Source of the DNA: Ypsolopha sequella
Taxonomy: Eukaryota; Arthropoda; Insecta; Lepidoptera; Ypsolophidae
Reading direction: 5' to 3'
Assembly (NCBI GenBank): GCA_934047225.1
Contig: OW204005.1
Location: 21,894,396 to 21,958,395 of the forward strand
Length of the DNA stretch: 64,000 bases
Shown: one piece after another, positions 23,434 to 33,877 of the stretch
Layout: each line of letters starts with the position of its first letter
Position numbering within the stretch: position 1 is the first letter of the stretch
Position numbers and translations under genes: made by a program
Notes under the pieces: model-generated
Seen by the model: the letters and a program-made list of their open reading frames with translations, nothing else
The model's database searches: none
Told to the model about the DNA's origin: nothing

Positions 23434-23844
23434 TTAAGGCGATATGCGAAAAAAATACGGGTGTTTCTTTTCTGTGTATTTCATGAAACTATAATCAGTT
23501 TCTGGTATATGCATTTTGACTATATAATCTAGGGTTTTGAAATTGGGAAACATGTTTGGATAAATTTCCCTCGATAGAAATAATTGTTGAAATGAGGTCT
23601 TCAAACACACTTTTTCTCCTTTTTGACGAATAGGAACCATATACAGAACTCAAACATATTTTATCAGGTGTGTTTCAACAATATATACAGATTTGATATT
23701 TGAAATTTGGTAGCTATTTTAGTTTTTTTAATAAAAATATTAAACCATCTTTTTTCCCTTTTGCCCTGAATCCGCCCCTCTCGCACTGAGCGATTTTTCG
23801 CTTGGAGTGACAGTGACAAAAATAAAATTAGCATAGACTATTAA
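23434..23844 (+). mobile_element. Family C copy 2
   Basis: 411 bp, TTAA at each end. Its right TTAA (23841-23844) is at the same time the left TTAA of the family B element that follows, so two TTAA-type elements occupy adjacent or identical target sites. Confidence 0.8.
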
Positions 23845-24496
23845 GGCGCTACGAAAAAAAAATGATACTTTTAGAACTTGCATATTACTTCAGTAAAGAA
23901 GGTATTATTTTGATGAAATAGAATATTATTTTTGGAATCTTTTTCTAGGATTTGTTAAAAAGAAACGCGATTGGAGAAATTCGGTTCGATAGAAACATTT
24001 ATTGAAATAAGGTTTTTTCAACACCATTTCTCCTGGTTTGACAATTTGGAATGACGTATGGCTTGCAATTATATTTTATTACATGGGTTTTAACAGTAAC
24101 TAAGACCTGTCCCCCTATTATGTATCTTCATTTGCCAACTGGACTGGGTGTCTATCATCAAAAACGTAGATAAAAACTGAACTTTCAAAACTGTCTTTGT
24201 TGGGTATTTAACTATTTTCTAACTGTGACGTCACCTCAAGTGCGAACACAGCCTTAGACAATCGGAATTCAATAGAATATCTATGTTTTTCGATGATAGG
24301 CACCCAGTCAAGTTGGCAACTAACGATACATAATACGCCCTCTGGTTAAACGAAATTTTGATAGCAACTTTAGTACATTTTATATTAATAAAAAACCGAC
24401 ATTTTGCAACTTTTCCACGGATCCGTCCCTCTCGCACTGAGGGTTTTTTCACATATGGAGTAACAGGGACGCTAAAACTTTTACATATCGCCTTAA
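23841..24496 (-). mobile_element. Family B copy 2, carrying D
   Basis: On the plus strand it reads TTAAGGCGCTACG... to TTTTACATATCGCCTTAA, i.e. B in reverse. D copy 1 interrupts it at the CCTGG site (AAGACCTG | GGTTAAAC). Without D it would be about the 426 bp of copy 1. Confidence 0.85.
24106..24345 (+). mobile_element. MITE family D copy 1 (inside B)
   Basis: A ~240-bp element with ~60-bp inverted ends: CCCTATTATGTATCTTCATT at the left and AACGATACATAATACGCCC at the right. The core (TGACGTCACCTCAAGTGCG) defines its orientation, plus here. Confidence 0.85.
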
Positions 24497-24716
24497 CCTT
24501 AATTATGATCAGTATAACAAGTAGTTTGATTCATGTAGAACGTGACAGATGCTCGTGAGAGACACACCCGTGTATCTGTAGTAACCGTTGGCGGTTTGTT
24601 ACTGAACCAGTAGCAGGTTACCTTGTGCACAGGAAACGTAATCTCTGAACCGGTTTCGCGTTAACACGCGTCTTTGCGAACTGACCGTGATGGTCACCCT
24701 TAAGGTGATCCTTGTC
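24497..24716. other. No gene seen
   Basis: Nothing recognised apart from a small inverted repeat GGTCACCCTTAAGGTGATCC at 24692. Confidence 0.5.
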
Positions 24717-25258
24717 TTAAGGTTAAACGTCAGTCGCTTAGCGCAAAGTGCATAACTTAACTTTGTGTTTCTTGTTTAGAAGTTAAAAATTGAAAACATT
24801 TTGTTGTGTGGCAGTTAAGGCGTATGACCACGCTAAATAAGCAACTCGATGTGTGTCGGTACAAATATCAACGGAAACGACATTGAAATAATGTTCATTT
24901 CAGCGTGCCTTGAAAAGTGGCTGTTACGACAACCACTGCGTCTCCGGCTAGCGCAAAATAGGAGAAAATAATACTTTTCACATGGACGCCATGAACGGAA
25001 AAAAAATTTTTGAACTTAAATTTTTTAGATCTAATAATTTCCTATAATTTGGTGAAATAATAATTAAAATCAATAGAAGTATATCAATAGAATAGTAAGA
25101 GAAATCATGTGAAACTTTCGATGACTTTCGATTTTTTTTGTCAAAACTTTCAATAGAAAAACATATATTTTTATGAAAGTTTTTGTACTACCCGTGTGGG
25201 AGGAGTATGCTTTCAAAGACAGGTCCAAATTGCAGTTGGCGTATTCATTCGCCTTAAC

Positions 25259-25438
25259 ACCAATAGTTCAGTATTAGTTTATAAAGCATGAGTTTGAAAT
25301 GTAATACACAATTTGTCATGATCTGGTCCAAACAAAATTAAAACAGCATTTTAAGTTAGTTCTGAGAAGATCATGACTAATTGTGTATACATTTACAAAC
25401 TCTTGCTTTATAAACCTCACTAATACATAACTATTGGC
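25259..25438. repeat. Inverted repeat inside V, ~65-bp arms
   Basis: CCAATAGTTCAGTATTAGT...GTCATGATC is mirrored by GATCATGACTAATTGTG...ACATAACTATTGG. Parts recur at 51960-52040. Confidence 0.75.
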
Positions 25439-25487
25439 GTCAAATGCCACAGACCAAAACGCTTTTCGATTTTAAAAGTCAAGTCAG

Positions 25488-25959
25488 GTTTTCAAGGGTT
25501 CATTGAAAGAAACTAGGTCTCTCCTCATATTGAAGTAAATATATTTGATTTATCGATCTTTTATCTAGGGATATCAGCTATAAACAATGTATTAAGATTT
25601 ATACTTTTGTAAAAAAAATATGTGTTTTCCACCCTCTTTTTTTTTTGGTTTTCAAACGTTCGTTTCAAAATCGCGGTTAAGAGAACAACTTCATTTTTTT
25701 AAAATAAAATAGGCAAAAGAAATATGAAGGGAGTTTATTGAAATCCAATTTTTTTCCACTACAAAATATTTCAGTATTAGCTAAAAACACACCAATTTGT
25801 TGTTTCGCTGCGTGATCACTAGTATTACGCGTCTAAGAAAAAGAGGCCAAAGAGCCAACATATAATTGCCTCTGTGAAAAGCAAATAAGGTCTTTGCCAT
25901 TAGACTTATTGTGCTGGACGGGTAATAAAAAAAGTTGCTAGGGTAGGCCATCCTCTTAA
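25488..25959 (+). mobile_element. Family A copy 2 (inside V)
   Basis: GGTTTTCAAGGGTTCATTG to GGCCATCCTCTTAA. The first ~25 bp of copy 1 (TTAACGGGACACC...) are missing, so its 5' end is truncated or replaced. Confidence 0.7.
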
Positions 25960-26239
25960 AAAGATAAACAAAGTTAAGTTATGCACTTTGCGCTAAGCTA
26001 CTGACGTTTAACCTTAAAAATACCTGGATCCTGACGAAAAAAACTAACGCTTATGTTCGAATATTTCAATATTTAGGAGCCGTATTTAATATTATGTATG
26101 ATCCACAGGTATATATTTACTAAGTAAAAAATCTGCTGTCAACTAAAACAACTGACATAATGACCTATTTTTTATTTATTATTACATAGTTGACGGTGAA
26201 TGTTGTTGCTTCTTGATGGAACGACATCTTGCAAAAACC

Positions 26240-26289
26240 ACGAATTTTATGTGTTTACTTAAATGTTTATGTAAACACATAAAATTCGT
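26240..26289. repeat. Perfect hairpin, 19-bp arms
   Basis: ACGAATTTTATGTGTTTAC and its exact complement, 12 bases apart. It lies 47 bp upstream of the hammerhead-like motif. Confidence 0.85.
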
Positions 26290-26330
26290 AAAAAATGTAT
26301 TCAAAAATGTATTATTAACACCTCAAATAC

Positions 26331-26372
26331 AGTGCCTGATGATGTCGTAAAACGACGAAACCGGTAGCAACT
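26331..26372 (+). ncRNA. Hammerhead-ribozyme-like motif (candidate)
   Basis: Order seen: AGTGC (stem I), CTGATGA (26336-26342), one extra T, GTCGT/ACGAC (5-bp stem II), GAAA (26357-26360), ACC/GGT (3-bp stem III without loop), A (cleavage position), GCAACT (stem I partner, one bulge). This is the layout of minimal hammerheads reported in retroelements such as Penelope-like elements and retrozymes. The extra base between A9 and stem II departs from the consensus, and the very short stem III would need dimerisation. Candidate only. Confidence 0.35.
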
Positions 26373-26432
26373 TAAAAGGTAATTAAACATTATCATATTT
26401 GTGGAACCGAGTACCAAGAAGTTTTATTTAAT

Positions 26433-27280
26433 ATTGCATTATTATTACAGCTATATACATTTAATTATAATTATTTCTATTAATTTCTTTGCTATGTGGC
26501 CCCCTCCTCCATTCTTTTCCACCTTTCCATGTCCTTGGCTGTATGCATCCACCTTTCCATGTCCTTGGCTGTATGCATCCAACTTTTCCACCTTTCCATG
26601 TCCTTGGCTGTATGCATCCAACTTTTCCACCTTTCCATGTCCTTGGCTGTATGCATCCAACTTTTCCACCTTTCCATGTCCTTGGCTGTATGCATCCAAC
26701 TTTTCCACCTTTCCATGTCCTTGGCTGTATGCATCCAACTTTTCCACCTTTCCATGTCCTTGGCTGTATGCATCCAACTTTTCCACCTTTCCATGTCCTT
26801 GGCTGTATGCATCCAACTTTTCCACCTTTCCATGTCCTTGGCTGTATGCATCCAACTTTTCCACCTTTCCATGTCCTTGGCTGTATGCATCCAACTTTTC
26901 CACCTTTCCATGTCCTTGGCTGTATGCATCCAACTTTTCCACCTTTCCATGTCCTTGGCTGTATGCATCCAACTTTTTCCTGCTATGTTTATTATGTCGT
27001 CGGCCCATCTCTTCTTCTGTCTTCCCACATTTCTTTTGCCATTTGGGCCCTGCCATTTTGTTGTTTGGTAAGTCCATCTTTTATCTTTGTACCTTGACAA
27101 GTGCCCTGCCCAGTTCCACTTCTGTTTCAAACTAAAATGTAGAGCATCTGTTAGTTTAGTTTTCATGCGAATGTCTGCGTTTCTCGTTTTTTGTATTTTT
27201 CCAAGTTTCAGTATACTTCGTTCCATTGCATGCTGACAAGATGAGATTTTGTTTTTTACTTTTTCAGTGAAGACCAGATT
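26433..27280 (-). pseudogene. RTE-clade LINE, 3' end of RT ORF with expanded minisatellite
   Basis: The minus-strand frame (27226-26492) reads MERSILKLGKIQKTRN..., QKWNWAGHLSRYKDKRW, GPNGKRNVGRQKKRWADD, then SWMHTAKDMERWK repeated, ending KRMEEGAT and a stop: the C-terminal tail of lepidopteran RTE RT proteins, which normally has a single SWM...DRxxWK segment before MEEAFT-like residues. Upstream codons in frame (SCQHA) continue the RTE match to about 27270, so the ATG at 27226 is internal and the element is 5'-truncated. The 3' UTR runs to TAATAATAATGCAAT. TTTTATTTAAT flanks both sides (26422-26432, 27281-27291), a likely 11-bp target duplication. The RT catalytic core is absent. Confidence 0.8.
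26519..26980. repeat. 39-bp minisatellite, 12 copies, in frame with the RTE ORF
   Basis: The unit CCTTTCCATGTCCTTGGCTG + TATGCATCCAACTTTTCCA occurs at 26526, 26556, 26595 and every 39 bp to 26946. The first spacing is 30 bp (three codons shorter), the rest 39. Copies look identical to the eye. 39 is 13 codons, so both strands stay open over the array in several frames; those other frames are shadows. Confidence 0.95.
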
Positions 27281-27317
27281 TTTTATTTAATCCCCTTAAA
27301 TCAGTTAATTTTAATAA

Positions 27318-27556
27318 TTGTCAAATAGTTTAGATGTAATTAGTTGTGTTCTGTCAAACTTATAATTGAAAATTTAACTTATTATTTTATTTTTAATATA
27401 GGTATACTTATGACATATACATATATAGGCATCCACTGAAAATCAGCGTCATGCTCATGACCTATTTGATATTATTATTAGTCTCTAGTTGTTAGTTTTA
27501 AATAAAAAATGTTGAAATACCAAATAAAGATATTCTATTCTATTCTATATAATAAA
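27318..27556 (+). mobile_element. Retroposon-like family K, copy without J
   Basis: It ends AATAAAGATATTCTATTCTATT, an (ATTCT)n tail typical of lepidopteran retroposons. It holds ACTTATGACATATACATATA uninterrupted where copies 2 and 3 carry element J. It begins about ATAGTTTAGATGTAATTAG. Confidence 0.75.
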
Positions 27557-27737
27557 AGCTTATACTATTTTTATTAACTTCCATACACTACATGATTTCT
27601 TACTTTTTAAAACTTCAAACTGAAATCATCAATTTTATTTCAATGCGATATTCCGCATACCGTAAATAGCGCATCAATGAAAGAGTTACACAATCCTCAG
27701 GTGCTCTCGTTACTGTTTTCATAATTTTATCTCTTTT

Positions 27738-27985
27738 CAGGGTTCTGTACCCAAAGGGTAACCAACGGGACCCTATTACTAAGACTCTGCTGTCCGTCTG
27801 TCACCAGGCTGTATCTAAAAAACCGTGATAGTTAGACAGTTGAAATTTTCACAGATGATGTATTTCTGTTGCCGCTATAACAACAAATACCAAAAAACAG
27901 ATTAAAATAAATATTTAAAGGGGCTCCCATACAAAATGGTACGGAACCCTTCTTGTACGAGTACAACTCGCACTTGGCCGATTTT
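27738..27985 (+). mobile_element. Family I copy 2
   Basis: GGGTTCTGTACCCAAAGGGT to CAACTCGCACTTGGCCG, same layout as 12401-12660. Confidence 0.8.
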
Positions 27986-28266
27986 TTTAGAAAACTTAAG
28001 AATTTTTTCTTTGGTACGAGTTTCAACATCTATCAAAAGTCAGTAGGTACCTACCTAATAAAATAATTAAAAAATTGTGGCCATTAAAAGCCTTCTATCA
28101 AATTAAAATAATTACAAAAAGAAGAATTACCACAAGACTTGCCTTAAACAAGATCGTTTATACGTAGGTAGAGCAATCAAAAGGAGAACCATTTTATCTG
28201 AATGCGGTAAGAGACGAGAGACTAGGCGCCAACAAGTGTTGCCAGGTCGCGTTTATAAATAAAATC
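27986..28266. other. No gene seen
   Basis: AT-rich; nothing recognised. Confidence 0.5.
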
Positions 28267-28709
28267 GGCCAAGTGCGAGTCGGACTCGCGCACGAAGGGT
28301 TCCGTACCATTATCTATAAAAACGGCAAAAAAAAAAACATGTCTGTTGTATGGGAGCCCCGTAAAGTACATGTTGAAATATAAAAAAGAAGTAAAATAAA
28401 TAAAAAAAATATTTCATAAAAATATGATATGGATATAAAATTGTAGGTATAAAAATATACACTTTTACTATATTTACTGGCACTGGTTTCGAGAAATCTT
28501 TAAAAAAAAAACAAAAATATGTTTATCTCCCCCTTATCTCCAAAACAGGTGGACCAAAAAATATGAAAAAAATCATGGTAATATGTGTTTACGTAAAGAT
28601 TACAGGAAAAATAAAGTGGTTGAGAAATTCACGCAAAAAAATGACAAAATTAAATTTATCATCCACAATTCAGAACCCGAGGTACGCGAGTCTGACTCGC
28701 ACTTGGCCC
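28267..28709. mobile_element. Family I copy 3, inverted-end form
   Basis: GGCCAAGTGCGAGTCGGACT at the left and GAGTCTGACTCGCACTTGGC at the right: the same terminus at both ends in inverted order, enclosing 400 bp of AT-rich sequence. In the other copies only one end has this sequence. Confidence 0.7.
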
Positions 28710-28850
28710 GTTTTTTTTTGTACCTTGTATTTTACATAAATATAAATACTTAATTAATAAGTATTTATATTTATATATTCGTATAATAAAAAAAAACGTT
28801 TTTTATAAAAATAAACGTTGTAACGTTTTTTTCATCTCGACTTCAGGGGA
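28710..28850. other. AT-rich spacer with small palindrome
   Basis: TATAAATACTTAATTAATAAGTATTTATA is a short AT palindrome at 28739-28768 region; no other feature. Confidence 0.5.
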
Positions 28851-28985
28851 TCTAAAAGGCCGACTTGAGTGAATTATAAAATGATTTGAAAGTAGGATGG
28901 AGTCAAAGCTTTTTCACGAGTGCAAAAGAGACGGCATTAGAACAGATTCATAATATGATTCATCCAAAGCGGCCTTTTTAGAGGA

Positions 28986-29228
28986 CCAGCCCCCCTATTT
29001 TGTATCTTTGGTTGCCAACTAGACTAGGTGCCTATCATCAAAAACATAGATAAAAACTGAACAATCAAAATTGCCTTTAGTGGGTATTGAACTATTTACG
29101 AACTGTGTCGTCACTTCAAGTGCGAACATATCCTTAGACAGTATGAATTTGATAGTACATATATCTATGTTTTTGATGATAGGCACCCAGTCCAGTTGGC
29201 AACTAGAGATAAATAAAAGGCCCGCAGG
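28986..29228 (+). mobile_element. Family D copy 2
   Basis: CCAGCCCCCCTATTTTG to AAATAAAAGGCCCGCAGG; core (TGTGTCGTCACTTCAAGTGC) in plus orientation. Confidence 0.85.
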
Positions 29229-29366
29229 AGATCTAAAAAGGCCAACTTGGGTGAATCATAAGATTATTTAAAGTAGGACAGAGACAGAGCTTTTTCAGGC
29301 ATGCAAAAGAGACGGTATTAGAACAGATTCATAATATGATTCATCCAAAGCGGCCTTTTTATACGA

Positions 29367-29605
29367 CCTGCGGGCCTATTATGTATCTCTAGTTGCCAAC
29401 TGGACTGGGTGCCTATCATCAAAAACATAGATAGACTATCGAATTCAAATTGTCTAAGGATTTGTTTTTACTTGAAGTAACTTCACAGTTTTTTAATAGT
29501 TCATTAACCACTAAAGGCAATTTTGAAATTTCAGTTTTTATCTATGTTTTTGATGATAGGCACCGAGTTCAGATGACAACCAAAGATACAGAATAGGAGG
29601 GCTGG
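29367..29605 (-). mobile_element. Family D copy 3, inverted core
   Basis: Same terminal repeats, but the core reads CACTAAAGGCAATTTTGAAA, the complement of the other copies. The TCGTCACTTCAAG box is degraded (ACTTGAAGTAACTTCAC). Confidence 0.85.
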
Positions 29606-29757
29606 TCCTCTAAAAAGGCCGCTTTGGATGAATCATATTATGATTCTGTTGGAATGCCATCTCTTTTGCACGCCTGAAGAAACTCTGTCTCTATCCTACT
29701 TTCAAATAATTTCATAATTCACCCGAGTTGGTCTTTTTAGGTCCCCAGGTCTTATTC

Positions 29758-30063
29758 ACATAACCCGTAAAGTACATGTCCCGGCGGATATCAAACCCGC
29801 CCGAAAAACCCATAGATAAAACCACTGACGACGCGATGGCGATTTGGCGCCAAGTCAGATACCCGCTTCAAGGCTCGTCTTGCAAATGGCGAAGTCTCAA
29901 ATGACACGCGGTTCCGATGATATACTAGTGTGGACATGGCATCTTATATTTTGCTGACTTTGATATGACTACGACGTTAATTTATTAGGTTACTACTTCT
30001 TGGCTTCGCTCACGTGAAAGTGTCTTTCAGTTAGCTTTCGGGTTGGTTGTTTATTAACCAGCA
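29758..30063. other. No gene seen
   Basis: G/C-moderate sequence without recognisable coding or repeat signature. Confidence 0.45.
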
Positions 30064-30222
30064 CTCGTAGCACAGTGTTTAATCGCGCGTGACCCAACTT
30101 AGTTGAATCACAAGTGCGAGGAGAGTTACACGATGTTTTTTGAGGTTGAACAGTATGTCACGCTCCTCGCACCTGTGATTCAACTAAGTGGCATCGCGCG
30201 TGATTAAACACTGTGCTACGAG
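30064..30222. repeat. Palindrome P, 60-bp arms
   Basis: CTCGTAGCACAGTGTTTAAT...GTGCGAGGAG (30064-30123) is mirrored by 30163-30222 with few mismatches and a 39-bp loop. Confidence 0.85.
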
Positions 30223-30524
30223 GCCAGGATCACTATGATGATAACAAAAAAATAAACAAATCCAAATCCGTTGAGTGGTTTTCAAGTTACAACGGAACGT
30301 ACAGACAGACGAAAATTTTAGTTTTGGGCCCAGTGCAATATTATAAAGTAACAAAAAAATGGTGTCTGCACAGACTACTACTTTATTATTAGTATGGAAT
30401 TTTTGTGTAAAATAATCTAATTTAGCCTTGAAAGAAAAGGTAAAAGGCCATATGACTAATAACACGGTTTTCATCTTCATTCTGGCCTATAAGAGTCCAC
30501 TGTTGGAGACGAGTCTGTGCACAG

Positions 30525-30870
30525 AAAATTATAATCAGTTTCTGGTATATGCATTTTGACTATATAATCTAGGGTTTTGAAATTGGAAAACATGTTTGGA
30601 TAAATTTTCCTCGATAGAAATAATTGTTGAAATGATGTCTTCAAACACCCCTTTTCTCCTCGTTTGACGAATAGGAACCATATACAGAACTCAAACATAT
30701 TTTATTAAGTGTGTTTTAACAATAACAATTTAACAATATATAGGGTATTTTAGTTTTTTTTAATAAAAATATAAAACCAACTTTTTCCCTTTTGCCCTGA
30801 ATCCGCCCCTCTCGCACTGCGCAATTTTTTGCTCGGAGTGACAGTGACAGAAATAAAATTCGCATAGCCT
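30525..30870 (+). mobile_element. Family C copy 3, both ends truncated
   Basis: Begins inside the element (ATAATCAGTTTCTGGTATAT) and stops at AATTCGCATAGCCT without the terminal TTAA. An unrelated phrase (AGAGTCCACTGTTGGAGACG) abuts it on the left. Confidence 0.75.
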
Positions 30871-32639
30871 GGTGTACCGGACGATTCGTCAACGGTTTCA
30901 CGTGACTTGGTCGCAAGAATGGCGGAAAGACGCCCTTTGACCTCGTAACATACATTTTACACTGGTATTGAGCAAATATTACACGAAAAGCGAAGTGCTA
31001 AAATTTACTGATTTTTTATTTGCTATGTACTTATGCTTGGCCACTATCGTGCCTGATAGAAAGCGTCGATGAGATATAGGATGAAGCGCGCTCGTAGAGA
31101 AAGTACCCAAAAAGTAGAATAATTATTTTTTCGGACCGGCTTCTCACATCGTCATATGTCTCACATCGTCATAGCGAAATGGAACACGAAATGGCCACGT
31201 CCACAACTGAGTTGGTCGCGTCATGACGACCATCCATAAGGCTTGTATTGGCAGTCCCTTTGAGCTAGAATTTAGCACCCCCATGTGTCAAATAGTATGG
31301 AAATAACTCAAGCCGAGTTATTCGATTCGAGTTCGAACTTTGGGACCCTGAATAACAGCTTGAATGAAGTGTATAGTTTCTGTTCTCAAGTCATAGGTAG
31401 TATCCACATAAAGATATCGTCAGAGTGACTAATGAGGCGCCGGACGACCTTGCATGCAGCCTGCCGGCCGGTAGCTAGCTAGTTGTAGTATAGTTACACA
31501 TGGATGCCTTAGACCTGGAATTTGGGCCCTGCGACTCCCACTTGAAGGGCACCAGAAAAGAGCTTATTATATACTGCCAGACATTTTACACGTGCAGCCT
31601 GTACTCGCAAATCGTTCAGTGCTCTGCGCGTCCAATATAATAATGGTTTGAGGATGATGATGGGGCTACCTCGCTTTTGCAGCGCATCAGGCATGTTTAC
31701 CGAGGCTCGTATTGACAGCTGGGAGTGAATATTACGCAAGAGAGTGGCCTCCCTGATGCGGCGCGTGAGAGACAGTCCCAGCAGCCTTCTCAACACAATA
31801 CTGGATCGGATGGATTGTCCGGTTGTGTGGCACTGGAACTTCTTACATATGGGGTCCAGAGCTGCAATGTTTAACATTAAATAAAGTTTTCAAGTGTAAA
31901 TATGTGTACTAATATACACGGAGAAAAAATACTTTTACAATACTACCAGATCGTTTTGTAAAAAATACCTGGTTAACAAAAACAGAATTATGTTATGTTA
32001 ACTTGAATTATTGTATACATTAGATTGTACAAGTAAACTGAACAATAAATATAGACGTCACATATAGTACAATGTTTTCTGTTTAAATGAACTATATTCA
32101 GGTTAACGGAACCAGAATATTTTCTCGGTGTAGTTTTTAAAGCAATTCGGTTACTAACAAGATATGGACTTGGTCTGAAAAAAATATATATTATTATTAT
32201 TATTATTGACGGCAAGACTAATTTGAGAAAAACGTCATTAATGTAACTTCTCTATAATGAGTGTTTTTATTGAGGAATTGCATTGTAAGTTAATTTTTTT
32301 AATGTGTTGGGCCCGTTCTTTTCTTCTACTTTCAACTCCTAAAAAAAATGTCTTCACAACATGAATATAATGTAATAATGGCAATCACACATCACAATTG
32401 GTATAATGTCTAAAATTCTCAAGTGACGTCATATCGGATAATTCTTTATAAAATCTTTAAAAAATAATGGTTACTTTATATACCAAAATAATGAAAACTA
32501 TGCTCCAAAATGCCGTATATACTATGAAAAAAAAAAGTTTTAAGCTATACGAATCCTTTCGTCATCTCCATGAAGCAACAAGCCAGTTGCTTCATGGTCA
32601 TCTCCTTCCACACGGCTCTGTTTGTGGCGCATCTCTACT
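30871..32639. other. No recognised gene; unassigned 122-codon minus frame at 31509-31877
   Basis: The minus frame 31877-31509 (MLNIAALDPICKKFQC... ending GVAGPKFQV) lies in a GC-richer patch. It has many Arg/Leu residues but no motif I recognise, and its neighbours give no context. It could be the degraded coding end of an unknown element. The rest is AT-rich, with (ATT)n at 32190-32208. Confidence 0.3.
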
Positions 32640-32880
32640 ATAATGGATTATTAACATTATATCATTGCAGTAAGAGACGCAGAAAAATAAGTAAATCTGG
32701 ATGTGAGGAGCTCTGAACCGGGATCCCGGCTCTGATCCCAGTTCAGAGCTCCTCACATCCAGATTTACTTTTCTTTCTGCGTTTCTATACTGCAATGATA
32801 TAATGTTAATTTATATCTCCTTGCGATGGATAAATCGCTAAGTGTTCAAACATAGAAATTTATTTCTGTCGTAATAATGG
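32640..32880. mobile_element. tRNA-headed repeat H copy 1, inverted pair
   Basis: AAGTAAATCTGGATGTGAGG...GAACC (left) and GGTTCAGAGCTCCTCACAT-like sequence (right) are inverted tails of the same repeat, meeting at GGGATCCCGG, the remnant of the tRNA-like T arm. The right half continues to TTTATTTCTGTCGTAATAAT. Confidence 0.75.
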
Positions 32881-33419
32881 ATTATAATTATAATATATAT
32901 AAACGGGTCTACCGCGATCAATTTTTACCTTTTTACGAAAAGGGGGACACCCGACGTTTCGAGACAGTTGCATGTCTCGTGGTCTACGGGAAACTGGCAA
33001 GTATGGCGAGGCGCAGTGATGAGATGCAGGTGACGACCGAACGACTTCAAAATAATAATACCTTTGTCTACCTGTCCCATATAATGGTTTCTTTTTAACC
33101 ATACACATATGCGTTAAAATTATTTAACATAGCTAGTATTTTTCAGTTTTAAAATTATCTACGCTACATCGATACAAATGAATTAAGTCACAATCTGTTA
33201 CATCTCTGTATTGCTACGAGGCTGCTACGTCGTAGCTAGTTCGTAGCACTATTATTATAAGCTTGCGGTTTGAAGAATAACCGTCGCTAAATGATAATAT
33301 AAAATATTTATAATATGTCAAGTATATATAATATACCTTTTTTATTTTAAGGTCCAATCGAAGTCTAGACGAAGACGAGACCTAGTACCTAAGCCTAGTT
33401 AGGTATCAACTCATGTGCA
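32881..33419. other. No gene seen
   Basis: Nothing recognised. Confidence 0.5.
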
Positions 33420-33877
33420 CATTGGTTCCCAACCAGTGGGGCGCGCCCCACTTGTGGGGCATAGAGTGACCCAAGGGGGTGGGTGGTTCCAAAAATAAAC
33501 TGTATATTTATTAGGATTTATGCTCTTAGTAAGTATCAGAAAAAAAATACGCCAACACAGTAATGATCAGTAGCCTAAGCATGAAAACATTTCCGTATAG
33601 ATGCGTTTGAAACTAAACTTAGGTTGCTATACGTAGCTGTTAGTTCCGCTACTGTCCGCTTGGAGCGATTTCCTAGATTCCATACGATTTTGATGTAGTT
33701 TGAAACGCAACTAAACGGAGATGTTTTCATGCATAGGATACTGTTTAAATCACATTATTTGACATTATCAATGAGGAGGCAAACGCCGTTCACAAACTAA
33801 CAGGTAAAGGGGAACGGGCGGAGTGATTTAAGTAAAAATTTGGGGAGACGGGGATGATAAAACGTTGGGGACCCCTG
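33420..33877. mobile_element. hAT-type non-autonomous element with nested M
   Basis: Ends CATTGGTTCCCAACCAGTGG and AACGTTGGGGACCCCTG are inverted in the hAT manner (CA..GGT.CCCAAC). Family M copy 2 is nested at 33568-33743, so the original element was ~280 bp. CATGTGCA (33412) and CTTGTGCA (33884) may be the 8-bp target duplication (7 of 8), but the right one is 6 bp beyond the end I chose. Confidence 0.65.
33568..33743. mobile_element. Family M copy 2
   Basis: CAGTAGCCTAAGCATGAAAA to CATGCATAGGATACTG; matches 1719-1889 along its length, including CTGTTAGTTCCGCTACTGTC. Confidence 0.85.

Larger units (their letters stand above)
24717..26017. mobile_element. 1.3-kb TTAA-flanked element, family V, with nested insertions
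   Basis: The left end TTAAGGTTAAACGTCAGTCG then CTTAGCGCAAAGTGCATAAC is mirrored at the right end (GTTATGCACTTTGCGCTAAG, then CTACTGACGTTTAACCTTAA), giving ~50-bp inverted repeats and TTAA at both borders. Inside lie a 180-bp inverted repeat (25259-25438) and family A copy 2 (25488-25959). No transposase frame is left. TTAA borders fit a piggyBac-type element; inference only. Confidence 0.7.
28851..29757. mobile_element. Composite palindromic array E-D-E-D-E
   Basis: The left arm (E 28851-28985, then D 28986-29228) is mirrored by the right arm (D 29367-29605, then E 29606-29757), with one further E unit (29229-29366) as spacer. E landmarks: CAAAAGAGACGG and CATCCAAAGCGGCCTTTTTA. The outer ends GGGGATCTAAAAGGCC and GGTCTTTTTAGGTCCCC are inverted. 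Arms of ~375 bp would fold into a long double-stranded RNA if transcribed. No coding capacity. Confidence 0.8.

Noticed and set aside
24231..24452. Recurring MKKPSVREGRIRGK-type ORF in B elements (also near 41597, 57123)
   Set aside because: It recurs because the MITE recurs; frames differ in length between copies and cross the B-D border, so it is not selected coding sequence.
26519..26980. CRISPR-like array
   Set aside because: Units are directly joined without variable spacers, in eukaryotic DNA; it is a minisatellite.
26401..27135. Plus-strand and other-frame ORFs of 191-244 codons over 26.4-27.1 kb
   Set aside because: The 39-bp period keeps every frame open; only the minus frame 27226-26492 matches a protein family (RTE tail).
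31509..31877. 122-codon minus ORF as a host gene
   Set aside because: No motif, homolog, start context or neighbour supports it; kept only as a note.
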